A stretch of DNA of 64,000 nt from Caldicellulosiruptor naganoensis (GTDB taxonomy: Bacteria; Bacillota; Thermoanaerobacteria; Caldicellulosiruptorales; Caldicellulosiruptoraceae), in NCBI RefSeq assembly GCF_026914285.1, contig NZ_CP113864.1, positions 1,767,001-1,831,000 of the forward strand, written 5' to 3'. Below are positions 54,818 to 64,000 of the stretch, piece after piece. The number at the start of each line of letters is the position of its first letter. Positions within the stretch are counted from its first letter, which is position 1. Both the position numbers and the translations under genes were made by a program. The notes beneath the pieces are model-generated. The model made no database searches, had not been told where the DNA came from, and saw only the letters and a program-made list of their open reading frames with translations.

Positions 54818-55345
54818 TTGATAAATTCCATTATGCTATCAGAACAAAGAATTTACATTGATAAAAATCAAAATGATAAATGTAATGGATTTTATGAGCG
54901 TTTGCTTACTACCCAAGTACGTAGTCTTGAACTTTCAATTCCTCATACAAAAGTTAGCAAATTCTGTCATCATGCCCTAATACAGCCTTATAAAAGAGAT
55001 GACTCATCTTAAACCGACTTGCTTATGTCCTTAGTTGCTAATGTTCACTGTGAAAGTTTGCTACTCCAATCTTCTTCAACATTTCAAATTGCCTTACTCT
55101 GACGGTGAAATTAACAACAAAAAAACGAACCTCAACTCTTCACACACTGTGATTTGCCCCAAAAGCCTTTGTACTGATAAATAGATAGCTCCTATTGTGA
55201 AATCAAGGATAATTCTAAGGCCCAACAAACTATTTGGTACGTTGTTGTCAATATCGATTTGGAAGGCAAAAAATCTTCGCATTTAGACCTTCTTTGCCAA
55301 AGCAAACAAACATAATTCGATGAAAGCTTTTGAAGATTTAATTAA
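54818..55345 (+). pseudogene. IS256 (mutator)-family transposase remnant
   Basis: Plus-strand fragments: DKCNGFYERLLTTQVRSLEL, then FCHHALIQPYKRDDSS, match the N-terminal half of IS256 transposases (NGxYER, PxxR, PYKR). After several stops TIWYVVVNIDLEGKK corresponds to the conserved YVAIGIDLEGKK-like strand with the catalytic Asp. The downstream part is missing. Stretches before it (54606-54817) hold nothing I can identify. Confidence 0.75.
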
Positions 55346-56879
55346 CTGCTAATCAAGTAATCTTTAAACTCTTTTTGCAATTGTGGAGGTAACACATTTT
55401 TGAGGCAACCCTGAATCTTTCGTTGTTTATCTTCATCAAATGTAAATATTCTATCAATATATAACACTTTCTCCGCGAATAACTTTAATATCGAAAATTC
55501 ACAATCTGAGATATTATTGTAAACAACCTTGTTTTTATTGAAAACTGCAATAGGATCTTTCCCTCTTTCGAATATCGTTACCTTTAATGGTTTTTCATCT
55601 ATTAATATATCTTCTGGTTTTACCCCTGCTTTTTCTGCTAACTTTCTTTTGTTTTCTTCATTTCTAAAATATGATACTATAGAATTATTAAATTTTTCTT
55701 CAAATTCTTCCTTATTATTGCATAGTTCTTCCACAACATATACTATTTTCAAAGGTTTTCTTTCATTGATAAGTTTTGCATACATATTTACTGTATAATC
55801 AGGCAAATTACAATCAAGAACGTTTTCGACAATTTTAAAGAAAAAGTGGTCAGTAAAATTCAAAAATTTGACAGGTTCAGTTTTTAACAAATTTTTTAAC
55901 TCTTCAAAACTATATATTTCTATCGTCTTCGGTAACTCACCATTAATTTTCATTTCAAGAAGACGATAATAAAAATCTGACGCCATAAATTCCCATGCAT
56001 GAACTTTTCTATTAAAAACCACTTGAGAGTAAGCTGCATATCTTGAAAGAAAAAATTGTTCAACTACCCTGATGCCTGGTATATTTACCCCATATTTTCC
56101 TTCCTCATTATATCTAATTTCTTCTAACAATTTATCAAGATCAAATATTCCCGAGCAAACGCCAGAAAAAACAGCATCTCTTAACAAATAATCAATTCTA
56201 TCTGCATCTAACTGAGAATGTATTAAATTTCTCGTCAATGTCGAGATTTGATCTTTTGGTTCTACATCACCTATTCCACTCGTTTCACCTTTAATTCCCC
56301 CAACAATTCGAGCTATATCCAAGCCTAATTTTTTAAGTTCTTCCCCTATGGAAGTAAAGAAAATTACATACTCTGCCATTTCTTCATGTAATTTAGTGTC
56401 ACTCTGGAACGTCTTAATTTTATCCCTATTCTTCAAATGATTAATATTGTCTTTTACAGATGTGGTAACTATCTCTTTTTCTATATTTTCATCTTTTTTT
56501 AATTCGAATTTTTCATAAAATTTTTTCAAAGCAGTTTCCAGTGTATGAGAAAGCGGAAAATGACCAATATCATGCAGCAAGGCACTCATTTCAATATAGA
56601 GCTTATCTTTTTCATCAAGGTTATATACACCAGAATAATTTTTTCTTGGGAATTAATTATTTTCTTTACTATGTTGTATACACCTATTGAATGAGAAAAC
56701 CTTGTATGAAGAGCGTCAGGAAAAACATAACTTGTCAACCCCATCTGTCGTATACTGTGGAGTCGCAAAAAATATGGATTATTTATTATATTTTCATAGA
56801 TCTCTTTTTCAAATTTTATATAGCCATACAAGTTGTCATATATGCTTATTACGTTTTCTTTAAATTTTTCCATTTTCAT
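55342..56879 (-). pseudogene. HD-domain phosphohydrolase (YwfO/COG1078 type), frameshifted at an A6 tract
   Basis: The first frame (56879-56586) has LRQ..YVFPDALHTRFSHSIG, the first His of the HD site. It runs into a wrong C-terminus after NSQEK. A -1 shift at the six-A tract (56639-56644) gives NYSGVYNLDEKDKLYIEMSA and then continues with LLHDIGHFPLSHTLE, the HD pair, to the natural end at 55342. The joined protein would be about 510 residues, the length of COG1078 dGTPase-like proteins. The start overlaps the YwgA-like gene by 20 bases. It may be a mutation, a phase-variable tract or slippage-corrected; the sequence cannot decide. Confidence 0.85.
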
Positions 56880-57393
56880 CGATCCCCTGAACTCTTTTGT
56901 AAAATTCTTCTATGGAAAAACATATTTGCTCTTCATTAAATCTTTTCTTATTTACTTTTATCGCTCTTTTTAAATCTTCCTTGCTGTCTATTTGACCTCT
57001 CTTATATAAATAATACATCGATGCTAAAAGCTCATACCAGTCAGCCTTAGTCAAATTTAAGTGTTCGAGCTGATCACCTTCCATTTCAAAAAATTCCTTA
57101 ACTTTTTTAATAAACTTTTCCCCTTTTTCTGTAAATCGGACATTTTCTGCTTCCTTTTTAACTTCCTCTAAATTCGTTAAAATCTCGTTAAAAACTTGTC
57201 GGGACAATAACGGTGAATAGGGTCCCGCAAGATACCAGCTAAAGTTGTATAATTCTTTACCAATAAGCTCTTGTAACAAATAGATTGCTTTTTGAATTAA
57301 CAATCTTGAATTGTAATCCATTTCATATTTTTCCAACACCTCAGGCCCTAATAACGACACAATTATTTTATATAAAGTAGGTGTGCTAAACAT
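56860..57393 (-). CDS. YwgA/Panacea-like protein
   Basis: 177 residues. IQKAIYLLQELIGKELYNFSW followed by YLAGPYSPLLSRQVFNEI is the pattern of YwgA and SocA/Panacea-type proteins (hydrophobic helix, aromatic-rich turn, GPYS). In Bacillus, ywgA is beside the HD-protein gene ywfO, as here. Panacea domains act as antitoxins or chaperone adaptors elsewhere. Start ATG with GGAGGTGATATA upstream. It lies 167 bases downstream of brxA. Confidence 0.7.
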   Translation of the reverse strand: MFSTPTLYKIIVSLLGPEVLEKYEMDYNSRLLIQKAIYLLQELIGKELYNFSWYLAGPYSPLLSRQVFNEILTNLEEVKKEAENVRFTEKGEKFIKKVKEFFEMEGDQLEHLNLTKADWYELLASMYYLYKRGQIDSKEDLKRAIKVNKKRFNEEQICFSIEEFYKRVQGIDENGKI

Positions 57394-57560
57394 TATATCA
57401 CCTCCATTTTATATTTTGTAATTATGATAACAAACATTTGAATTTTATTCATATAATACACAGCATCGTTCATACTTATCATTTTTGGTTTAGTTAACTT
57501 AAACTTGTATGCTAGATATTTCTGCGCATATAATCCACTACATTTATATAATATATCTTC

Positions 57561-58274
57561 TTACAACTTATTTACAGCAACTGTTATTACAGAATCAATT
57601 TTATTTACATTCAAACTATCTACATTCATCAGTTCATTTAAGTTAACGCTTATGTTGAACGGAAAAAAAGAATATAAATTTTCAATTTCATCGATGTCAA
57701 TATAACTTCTCCCATTTGCCTTTAAATAACAAGCAATCAAAAATGCTTTTATATCTTTATTAGTAATTGTCACTTTTGTACCTGGTTCATATACACCAGA
57801 ATTTTTACTAACAATCAGTTCCCAATCCTTGAGAGTTTTTATTATTTTATCAATTGAAAATCTTAGAGTTTCTCTTTCGCCCCACTTTTCAAATATTCTC
57901 TTCTTTAGATATTCCAGCTTAAATCTATTTTCGAGATAAAAAGCTTTTCCAATAATAAAGACAACATCATTGAATATTGGATAAGTAACCATCAGCATAC
58001 CAAAATGCAACGCAATTTTTTCGTCTGGGTTCGCTATTTTAAATAAATCAACTCCCCTATCTCTTAAACACATATTTTTTTCTGGGGCATTTACCCATGT
58101 GCTCATTAATATTGCTAATATTTTTCTTATTGTATCCTCACTTTTATAATAGTTCGACACAATTCTCTTTAATACATCCCTGATTTCATTCTTCTCTTTT
58201 CCTTTGATAAGTTCTTCAACAGTTATGTTCAACCATTCAACTCGAACCGGTTTTAAAAAGCCTATTGCCTTCAC
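57561..58274 (-). CDS. brxA: BrxA-like (DUF1819) protein of a BREX type 3 operon
   Basis: 237 residues, GTG start after AGAAAGGATG. It has the DUF1819-like pattern ILAILMSTWVNAPEKN, PDEKIALHFGMLMVTYPIFN and RIFEKWGERETLRFSIDKI. BrxA is a small DNA-binding helical protein needed for BREX. As last gene after pglZ its place matches the type 3 order pglX-brxHII-pglZ-brxA. Family assignment rests on motif resemblance and position. Confidence 0.7.
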   Translation of the reverse strand: MKAIGFLKPVRVEWLNITVEELIKGKEKNEIRDVLKRIVSNYYKSEDTIRKILAILMSTWVNAPEKNMCLRDRGVDLFKIANPDEKIALHFGMLMVTYPIFNDVVFIIGKAFYLENRFKLEYLKKRIFEKWGERETLRFSIDKIIKTLKDWELIVSKNSGVYEPGTKVTITNKDIKAFLIACYLKANGRSYIDIDEIENLYSFFPFNISVNLNELMNVDSLNVNKIDSVITVAVNKL

Positions 58275-58296
58275 AAAATTTCATCCTTTCTGCTAC

Positions 58297-60186
58297 TTAT
58301 AATGACGGCATTATCCTAACAAAAGGTACAATCACTTCTTCTATTGATATTCCCCCATGAGTCAAAATTGTCTTTCCCTTATCATGAAATGATAGATTAT
58401 CATCAGATACAACATAATTATACTCATCAGGCAGCCCAATTCCGCCCCATTTGATGATTTTAATTCCTGGCGGATATTCTATTGGAATATCCTTAGGATA
58501 TATTTTTACCCTATTAGAAAGAGTGTCAATATACACTCCTTCTCTAACATTACCTTGTCCAACTGTTAATACATTGCCGTGATCCGAAGCTATAAATACT
58601 TCATAATTTTTTTTGAAAAGTTCCTCTAAAAATTTTTGTAAATACCCTTCAGACATATAAAAGTTTATCTGATTTTGTAATCCCTTGTAATTAAAAATTT
58701 GCCCATGGACAAACTCATCTATCGCATCTACTACAACGCAAAGCACTTTGTAATCTTCTTCTAAAGCACGCCTTAAGTTCTCCTCTTCAAATGTTTTTAT
58801 ACTCCTAATAAAAGCTATTTCTTTCTCATTGTAACCACTATTCACAAAAAATCTTTTAAAATGTTTCTCATCATAGTTTGTTGAAAACATAGTAGTTTTA
58901 AATCTCAAAGGAGGCTCTGCTGAAAATATAGATTGTCTTGAAATAGAAGTTATCGTGGGTATCCAGGCAAAACAAGATTTCTTTTCAATTCTTAAATCCA
59001 TTTTTTCTAAATATTCTTTAATTATTGTCCAATTAAATTCAGACATACCATCAACTAAAATAAAAGCCATTTTATTTTTATTTTCCTTTTTCAAAAGAGT
59101 AATTATATATGGCTGGATATGATGCACCATAATAGGTCCATTTGAATATGATAAATAGGAAAGTTTACCATAATTTTCAAACAGCCAGTCTTTAAACTTT
59201 ACATTGATTTCTTGACTCAATGTCTCGTATTCATCATTATTCGAAATACAGCACAAATTTATTATGCCGCCAAATATTTCTGCTACTTCAAACCAGTCTT
59301 TATAACTTTTAATTTCACATAACAATTTCTTAAGTCTACTTCTTAAATTTTCGTATTCCTCTCCTTGAGATTTTAGTTTAAACACCAAACCTAATTGTTT
59401 TATTGGTAGGCTACTATTTAATTCAGTTGGCTTAGTCAGTTTTATAATGTTGTCCCTAATTAAATCGTCTAAATAGACGCTAATTTCGGGGTCCAAAAAG
59501 TCAATATAAGTTTCTTTATCCATTTTATCATATTTATCTTTAACTACAAATTTATCAAACTCTGTCTGGAAAAATTTAAAAAACTTACTCTTCGAGTCTA
59601 AAATACAACTAATCTCAGTGGGTAGAAATACTAACTTATTCTTTATGAAATCTGAGAAAATTTGAGGAAGTTCAGTTCCTTTAAAGTAAAGCCTCAGCAA
59701 CTGTTTTATTAAGTCTTGAAGATTGTTTATAACCGATATATCAATATTATAAACATACCTCAAAATAAAATTACATGTTTCCTCATAGTTCAAAACTCTG
59801 TTTAAACTTTTCATCTTCTGGTATATAACGTCGAAATATTCAACATCAATCTGCTTTATAACATCAACATCAAGGTTAAAAAATAAATCTTTTAATCTTA
59901 TCCAAACCTCATGATAATCTTGCTTAACATCCCAGGGAAGATAAACTTTCTCAGTTACAATTAAAACAACCTTTTTATTCATATCTCTTATTTTTGTTTC
60001 ATAAAAAATCCTATACTCCTCAATGTCCTTGTAAATGAATACTTCATAACCTTCATCGAAAATTTTAGATATCATATTAAAATTAAATAAAAGTTTGTCA
60101 AAATCATAAACCAGCAAGAAATCATACAAACTTGAATTTATTTTTTCCCATATTACATCCTCTATCATGCTTATATCACTCCACAT
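58297..60186 (-). CDS. pglZ: PglZ-domain protein (BREX phosphatase-like core)
   Basis: 629 residues. The alkaline-phosphatase-superfamily part is C-terminal: MAFILVDGMSEFNWTIIKEY (first metal Asp) near 375, PTITSISRQSIFSAEPPL near 410, FIASDHGNVLTVGQG (Asp-His) near 535 and LTHGGISIEEVIVPF near 605. The N-terminal part of about 350 residues is helical. The ORF start at 60186 overlaps the helicase gene by 11 bases. The ATG at 60168 (MIEDVIWEK) with GTGGAG is also likely. Confidence 0.9.
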   Translation of the reverse strand: MWSDISMIEDVIWEKINSSLYDFLLVYDFDKLLFNFNMISKIFDEGYEVFIYKDIEEYRIFYETKIRDMNKKVVLIVTEKVYLPWDVKQDYHEVWIRLKDLFFNLDVDVIKQIDVEYFDVIYQKMKSLNRVLNYEETCNFILRYVYNIDISVINNLQDLIKQLLRLYFKGTELPQIFSDFIKNKLVFLPTEISCILDSKSKFFKFFQTEFDKFVVKDKYDKMDKETYIDFLDPEISVYLDDLIRDNIIKLTKPTELNSSLPIKQLGLVFKLKSQGEEYENLRSRLKKLLCEIKSYKDWFEVAEIFGGIINLCCISNNDEYETLSQEINVKFKDWLFENYGKLSYLSYSNGPIMVHHIQPYIITLLKKENKNKMAFILVDGMSEFNWTIIKEYLEKMDLRIEKKSCFAWIPTITSISRQSIFSAEPPLRFKTTMFSTNYDEKHFKRFFVNSGYNEKEIAFIRSIKTFEEENLRRALEEDYKVLCVVVDAIDEFVHGQIFNYKGLQNQINFYMSEGYLQKFLEELFKKNYEVFIASDHGNVLTVGQGNVREGVYIDTLSNRVKIYPKDIPIEYPPGIKIIKWGGIGLPDEYNYVVSDDNLSFHDKGKTILTHGGISIEEVIVPFVRIMPSL

Positions 60187-62839
60187 ACGCCATATACAGT
60201 AATTTTAAGTAAGGTATTATCTCCTGAAGTGCGGATAATCTCTCAAATACAGCGGTTTCTTCCTTCTCAATCTGTTGTAATCTATGCCTTTTTATATTTT
60301 CAATGCCTAAACTCAGTGCAGCTTCTTTTTTCAAAGAAAATGCTATCTTAAATTTTTCCATTTCTTTGTTTATCTGCTTTATATATTCTTTTCTCATTTC
60401 ACTAAAATGGTTATATGCTAATTCAATAGCTGTAATTTTTGTCTTTTTCAATAAAGTTTCATCTATATCAATATCTTGAGAAAACTCAAAAGATTCTTTT
60501 AATAAAATATCCCATACCGTTTTAGATGTGCCAGGTCTATAGTCACCTTCTAAGTTAATAAATACTGGAAATACTTTGCAATATCGTTGAGTGTTTTTTA
60601 TGCCAACTTCCCATAATGACCAATAACCTTTTTCATAAATTGTGTTATTTTCCAGTTTAATAACTGGTATTCTTTTTGAAATAGGATATTCCGGAATATT
60701 TAATAATTCCTTTATTTTATCATTTTCTAAACTAAGAGTTTCCCCGGAAATATTTAAAATATCTGCTTGATTACCTAATGAGATTTCTTTATATAGGTAC
60801 ATCTTTCGTATATACTCGTCAACTTTGTCTGAAGGCAACTCTGCAAGCAGATTCACACTTAGAACTTTTTCATCCTTAAGAATATCTTTCATTTTATGTA
60901 AAATTTCTGTTTTTTCTCTTATCTTATTCTCAATGGAATAAACATATCTTTCCAAATTAGAAGGATTTGATATGGACTTAATATATACTTCTGTAAAATC
61001 TATGCCCGCCTCAAAACTATCAAGTATATCACCCATTTTGTCAACTCCAAATTCCTCAAATATTACCTTTAATTTTTCTTCTAAAATTTGTCTCACTCTA
61101 TTCTCAACAGTGTCTTCAAGGACAAAATTAAACACAAACACATCTTTTTGTTGTCCAATTCTATCAACACGTCCTATTCTTTGTTCTATCTTCATAGGAT
61201 TCCACGGCATATCATAATTTATGACTATATTACAAAACTGGAGATTTATCCCCTCTCCCCCTGCATCAGTTGAAATTAAAATATCTGCATTTTCTCTAAA
61301 TTTTGACAATATTTCTTTTCTTTCTTCTATATTCATAGAGCCATTTAATATAACAACATTATACTCCTGACTTGTTAAAATATCATACAAATATTCTTGA
61401 GTTTCAATAAACTCAGTAAATATCAAAAACTTTGAATCCTTTTGCTTCATCCTGATTTTAAAGATTAAATCCAACAATGTTTCCGCTTTTGCATCTATAA
61501 ATTGTGCCTCTGCTTGGTTTGCAACTGAGAGTATATCTTTTAGTTGCGTAATCTCTTTTTTGACATTAAAACTTACAGTTTGAAGTAAGGTCTGTTGCGC
61601 ATATTCCATAGCAGCATCATAAATTTCCTCAAAATCAATATCTTTATTCAGGAACTCTTGATTTTCTAAAATTTTAATTCGCCTTTCAATATAATCTTTT
61701 ATTGCTCTTGTGCTACTGGTTACAAGCCTTTGCATCAAAACAAGCAAAAATCCAATGCAATTTTTTTTCTCTTTGATTGCCTGATTATAACCCCTTGCAA
61801 CATATTCAGTTACTTTTTCATATAACAATTTTTGTAAACTATGTTTCTCTTGCCATTTAATGCTTACAAGTTTTGTATATCTATTTTTAAAAAGCTTATT
61901 TCCATTAAAGTCAATAGCTTCTCTTTTTTCAGTTCTTATGATAAAAGGTGCGACTTGTTCCTTAGTTATAGCTTTTTCTGTTGGAAAAGCATCTTGGTCT
62001 ATGAATCTCATTAATCTTAAAAAAGAATCACTTTTTCCTTGATGAGGTGTAGCTGTTAACAACAAGAGATAGGGACTTGCCACAGCCAATGCCTTACCGA
62101 GCTTATATCTTGCCACATTAGAAGTTGCTCCAGCAAGTCTGTGGGCCTCGTCAATCATAATCAAATCCCAATTGGCATTAATCAGATTTAAAAATTTCTG
62201 AGTATTAACTTCTTCTATTTTCTCAGCTGTCCAACCAACTCTGCCTTCAATTGGCTTTACTGAATCATGTGAGGATATAACTTGATCAAAAATGGTCCAG
62301 ATATTTTCTTTATCGTATACTCTCTTTAAAACATCCAAATCTTGGGGTAGGATTATTTTGAAGTCCTCAGAAAATTTTTCTTTCATCTCCTCCTGCCACT
62401 GCAATATAAGCCCTTTTGGAGCTAAGATAAGAATTCTTTTTATCAATCCTCTTAGTTTCAATTCCTTCATTATTAGTCCTGCTTCAATAGTTTTACCAAG
62501 ACCTACCTCATCAGCTAAAACAAATCTCACTTTATCGCTGGATAAAGCTCTTTTCAAAGCATAAATTTGGTGAGGTAATGGCAGAATACTGCCACTTAAG
62601 GGTGACAGTATTCCGCCAGAGATTATATTTTTCAACTTAGCAGCATTCAAAATATACTTGAATTCATACACATTAAAATTTACGCTCTCTTCTATGTCTT
62701 TATCTGTTACTTCGTAAACCACATTAGAAGATGTATCTAAAACCACATATATTTTATAACCCCATAATTCTTTTATATCCAAAAGTTTTGCATACTTTTT
62801 TAAGCTTTTTACATAAACAAAATGAACTTTCTCAATCAT
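60176..62839 (-). CDS. BrxHII-type SNF2-like helicase
   Basis: 887 residues: motif I VLADEVGLGKTIEAGLIM near 109, Ia PKGLILQWQEEM, motif II MIDEAHRLAG near 228, motif III LLLTATPHQGKSDSFLRLM near 258, motif IV-VI DILISTDAGGEGINLQF near 530 and QRIGRVDRIGQQKDVFVF near 560. The QxxxRTEKREAIDFNG-like segment (FIIRTEKREAIDFNG) near 303 is typical of the DrmD/BrxHII group. It lies between the methylase and pglZ with only three bases to the first, so it is cotranslated. Confidence 0.9.
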   Translation of the reverse strand: MIEKVHFVYVKSLKKYAKLLDIKELWGYKIYVVLDTSSNVVYEVTDKDIEESVNFNVYEFKYILNAAKLKNIISGGILSPLSGSILPLPHQIYALKRALSSDKVRFVLADEVGLGKTIEAGLIMKELKLRGLIKRILILAPKGLILQWQEEMKEKFSEDFKIILPQDLDVLKRVYDKENIWTIFDQVISSHDSVKPIEGRVGWTAEKIEEVNTQKFLNLINANWDLIMIDEAHRLAGATSNVARYKLGKALAVASPYLLLLTATPHQGKSDSFLRLMRFIDQDAFPTEKAITKEQVAPFIIRTEKREAIDFNGNKLFKNRYTKLVSIKWQEKHSLQKLLYEKVTEYVARGYNQAIKEKKNCIGFLLVLMQRLVTSSTRAIKDYIERRIKILENQEFLNKDIDFEEIYDAAMEYAQQTLLQTVSFNVKKEITQLKDILSVANQAEAQFIDAKAETLLDLIFKIRMKQKDSKFLIFTEFIETQEYLYDILTSQEYNVVILNGSMNIEERKEILSKFRENADILISTDAGGEGINLQFCNIVINYDMPWNPMKIEQRIGRVDRIGQQKDVFVFNFVLEDTVENRVRQILEEKLKVIFEEFGVDKMGDILDSFEAGIDFTEVYIKSISNPSNLERYVYSIENKIREKTEILHKMKDILKDEKVLSVNLLAELPSDKVDEYIRKMYLYKEISLGNQADILNISGETLSLENDKIKELLNIPEYPISKRIPVIKLENNTIYEKGYWSLWEVGIKNTQRYCKVFPVFINLEGDYRPGTSKTVWDILLKESFEFSQDIDIDETLLKKTKITAIELAYNHFSEMRKEYIKQINKEMEKFKIAFSLKKEAALSLGIENIKRHRLQQIEKEETAVFERLSALQEIIPYLKLLYMAYVE

Positions 62840-62842
62840 TTC

Positions 62843-64000
62843 TTATTCACCTAATCTTGTCAGAGCATTGTCATAATACATCAAAAGAACTGAATCTTCT
62901 TGTAAAACTGACTCTGGAAGTTTTTCAGCCATCTTTACAATTGTTTTATAATCCTTTTTCTGCCATAAATCCTTAAATCCAGCTCTTATTGCTTCTGTTC
63001 TGAAAACTTTCAACTTGCCTTTGACATTTAAGTATCCTTCAAATTCTCTCAAAAGATTTTTAGTTCTCAGCTTTTCAAGGTCTGATTGCTTATTAACATC
63101 AGGCACATACCATTTACCATTTTCATCTTGTAAGAAGTTTTCTTCAAGTAGTTGTAAAAGCTCTGGTAACTTTTCATGCTTAAACTCGTGCTTAGCTTTC
63201 AAAAACTTAGGCTGTAGCTCTTGATAAGTCTGTGGCTGCTTTTCAAGCTCATTTCTTATCCATTGAATTGCACTCTTCTCATCAACAATAACAAATGAAA
63301 CCTGTTCTTTTAACTCGAGCCTGTATCTTTTTTCTTCATATTTCGGTATTTGGCTTGGAAGAAAGTACATTCCATCCCTTTCTATAAATCTTTCTTCTAA
63401 GCCCTTATAAAACTCGGCTGCTCCCATTGGAATGCTCAGACCTCTTTGAACATGATAAGCAACCATTGCATCGTATAACAAATAAGCTTGCCTTTCCGGG
63501 ATATATTCTAAAACTCCATTATTTTCAACCACAACAGGAAGCTTCTCAAGATGCTGTCTTACAAATTCCCAAACACCTTCTTCTGTTCCCACTTCTAAAT
63601 AGAACTTCTTTTCAAAGCTTTCTTTTGGTTTATACGCAGAGATTATTAAATCCTGTTTTGTGGCTGTAGTTGTCGTGACTTGTTTAAAACTGCCTTGTTT
63701 TTTATCGAGTGCTCTTACATTAGCAATAACAAATCCTGCTCTTAACATTGCTTCTTGAATAGCATTCCATACAGCATTTTTTGTATTGTGAAACTCAACT
63801 GTTATCCATCTACCAGGTTTAAGTATTCTATACATTTCTTTAAAGCACTGTTCCATTAATTCTTGGTACTCAGAAAGACCTTTTCCCTGCACTTTGTTTA
63901 TTATTGCCTCTGTCTTATTGTTGGTAAATACTCTCAGCCATGCCTCCCAAATAAAGTTAAGTTCTGAATATATGAGATTATCTCCATAGGGAGGATCGGT
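62843..64000 (-). CDS. PglX-like adenine-specific DNA methylase (DUF1156 type), C-terminal part
   Basis: Reading frame open to the right edge; about 385 C-terminal residues are visible. The catalytic motif TDPPYGDN begins at the last bases of the window, followed by IYSELNFIWEAWLRVF. RILKPGRWITVEFHNTKN is the next conserved strand. A long C-terminal specificity region follows. In BREX type 3 this is PglXI, and brxF and brxC would precede it outside the window. It ends three bases before the helicase start. Confidence 0.85.
   Translation of the reverse strand, partial: TDPPYGDNLIYSELNFIWEAWLRVFTNNKTEAIINKVQGKGLSEYQELMEQCFKEMYRILKPGRWITVEFHNTKNAVWNAIQEAMLRAGFVIANVRALDKKQGSFKQVTTTTATKQDLIISAYKPKESFEKKFYLEVGTEEGVWEFVRQHLEKLPVVVENNGVLEYIPERQAYLLYDAMVAYHVQRGLSIPMGAAEFYKGLEERFIERDGMYFLPSQIPKYEEKRYRLELKEQVSFVIVDEKSAIQWIRNELEKQPQTYQELQPKFLKAKHEFKHEKLPELLQLLEENFLQDENGKWYVPDVNKQSDLEKLRTKNLLREFEGYLNVKGKLKVFRTEAIRAGFKDLWQKKDYKTIVKMAEKLPESVLQEDSVLLMYYDNALTRLGE

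Noticed and set aside
57561-64000. DISARM system
   Set aside because: The helicase and methylase resemble DISARM accessory genes, but no DrmA, DrmB or DrmC is present, while PglZ and a BrxA-like protein point to BREX.

Overview
The window is AT-rich, with tightly packed, mostly minus-strand operons. Gene content and order (DUF2232-gdpP-rplI-dnaB, engB-lon, four-subunit pyruvate:ferredoxin oxidoreductase, serS beside a tRNA) fit an anaerobic low-GC Firmicute of class Clostridia. A Caldicellulosiruptor-like thermophile is my best guess, inferred from gene content and not proven by any marker gene.

Layout. 1-4 kb: Leloir galactose genes galT-galK-galE (galE runs off the left edge) and a PocR/AraC regulator. 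3.6-7 kb: DUF523 protein, engB, lon. 7-11 kb: glpP, convergent with a glycerol-3-phosphate dehydrogenase operon (GlpA-like, NAD(P)/FAD oxidoreductase, DUF1667). That operon has a hairpin terminator in its leader, the expected type of target for GlpP antitermination. 11-13 kb: iron-type alcohol dehydrogenase and an azoreductase that appears to start at ATA.

13-30 kb is a decaying region of exported and membrane proteins: an RlpA-like protein, beta-propellers, an NlpC/P60 protein, an Amidase_6 fragment, a small exported protein, an ABC-2 exporter, an MMPL/RND transporter and its truncated second copy. Several of these genes are split by one in-frame stop or one frameshift. Three homologous intergenic units (about 15.0-15.4, 18.8-19.6 and 25.1-25.8 kb) each carry a terminator, a TTGAC(A/T)-18-TAAAAT promoter, and a long leader ending in a dyad hairpin whose arms change in a compensatory way between copies. 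A degenerate IS110-family element sits inside the ABC operon and keeps a foldable, bridge-RNA-like noncoding end. The 3' end of tyrS is also duplicated.

30-46.6 kb is conserved housekeeping: tyrS, murJ, mtaD-ahcY, dnaB-rplI-gdpP-DUF2232, pheA, porGDAB, a DedA/TVP38 membrane protein and serS.

From tRNA-Arg(CCT) at 46.8 kb to the right edge is a defence island. It holds a type I restriction locus (hsdS and hsdR intact, hsdM reduced to a C-terminal remnant with three stops) with a MntA-HepT toxin-antitoxin pair inserted between hsdS and hsdR, plus a YgjP-type metallopeptidase gene coupled to hsdR. It continues with a broken AlbA_2-type regulator, an IS256-family remnant, an HD phosphohydrolase/YwgA-like pair, and the distal part of what looks like a BREX type 3 operon (PglX-like methylase, BrxHII helicase, PglZ, BrxA). 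Its brxF and brxC should lie beyond the right edge.

The observations I consider least explained by known annotation are the three-copy leader/hairpin family, the A-AAA-AAG frameshift joining the two halves of the RlpA-like protein, and the HD/YwgA-like pair directly downstream of the BREX operon.
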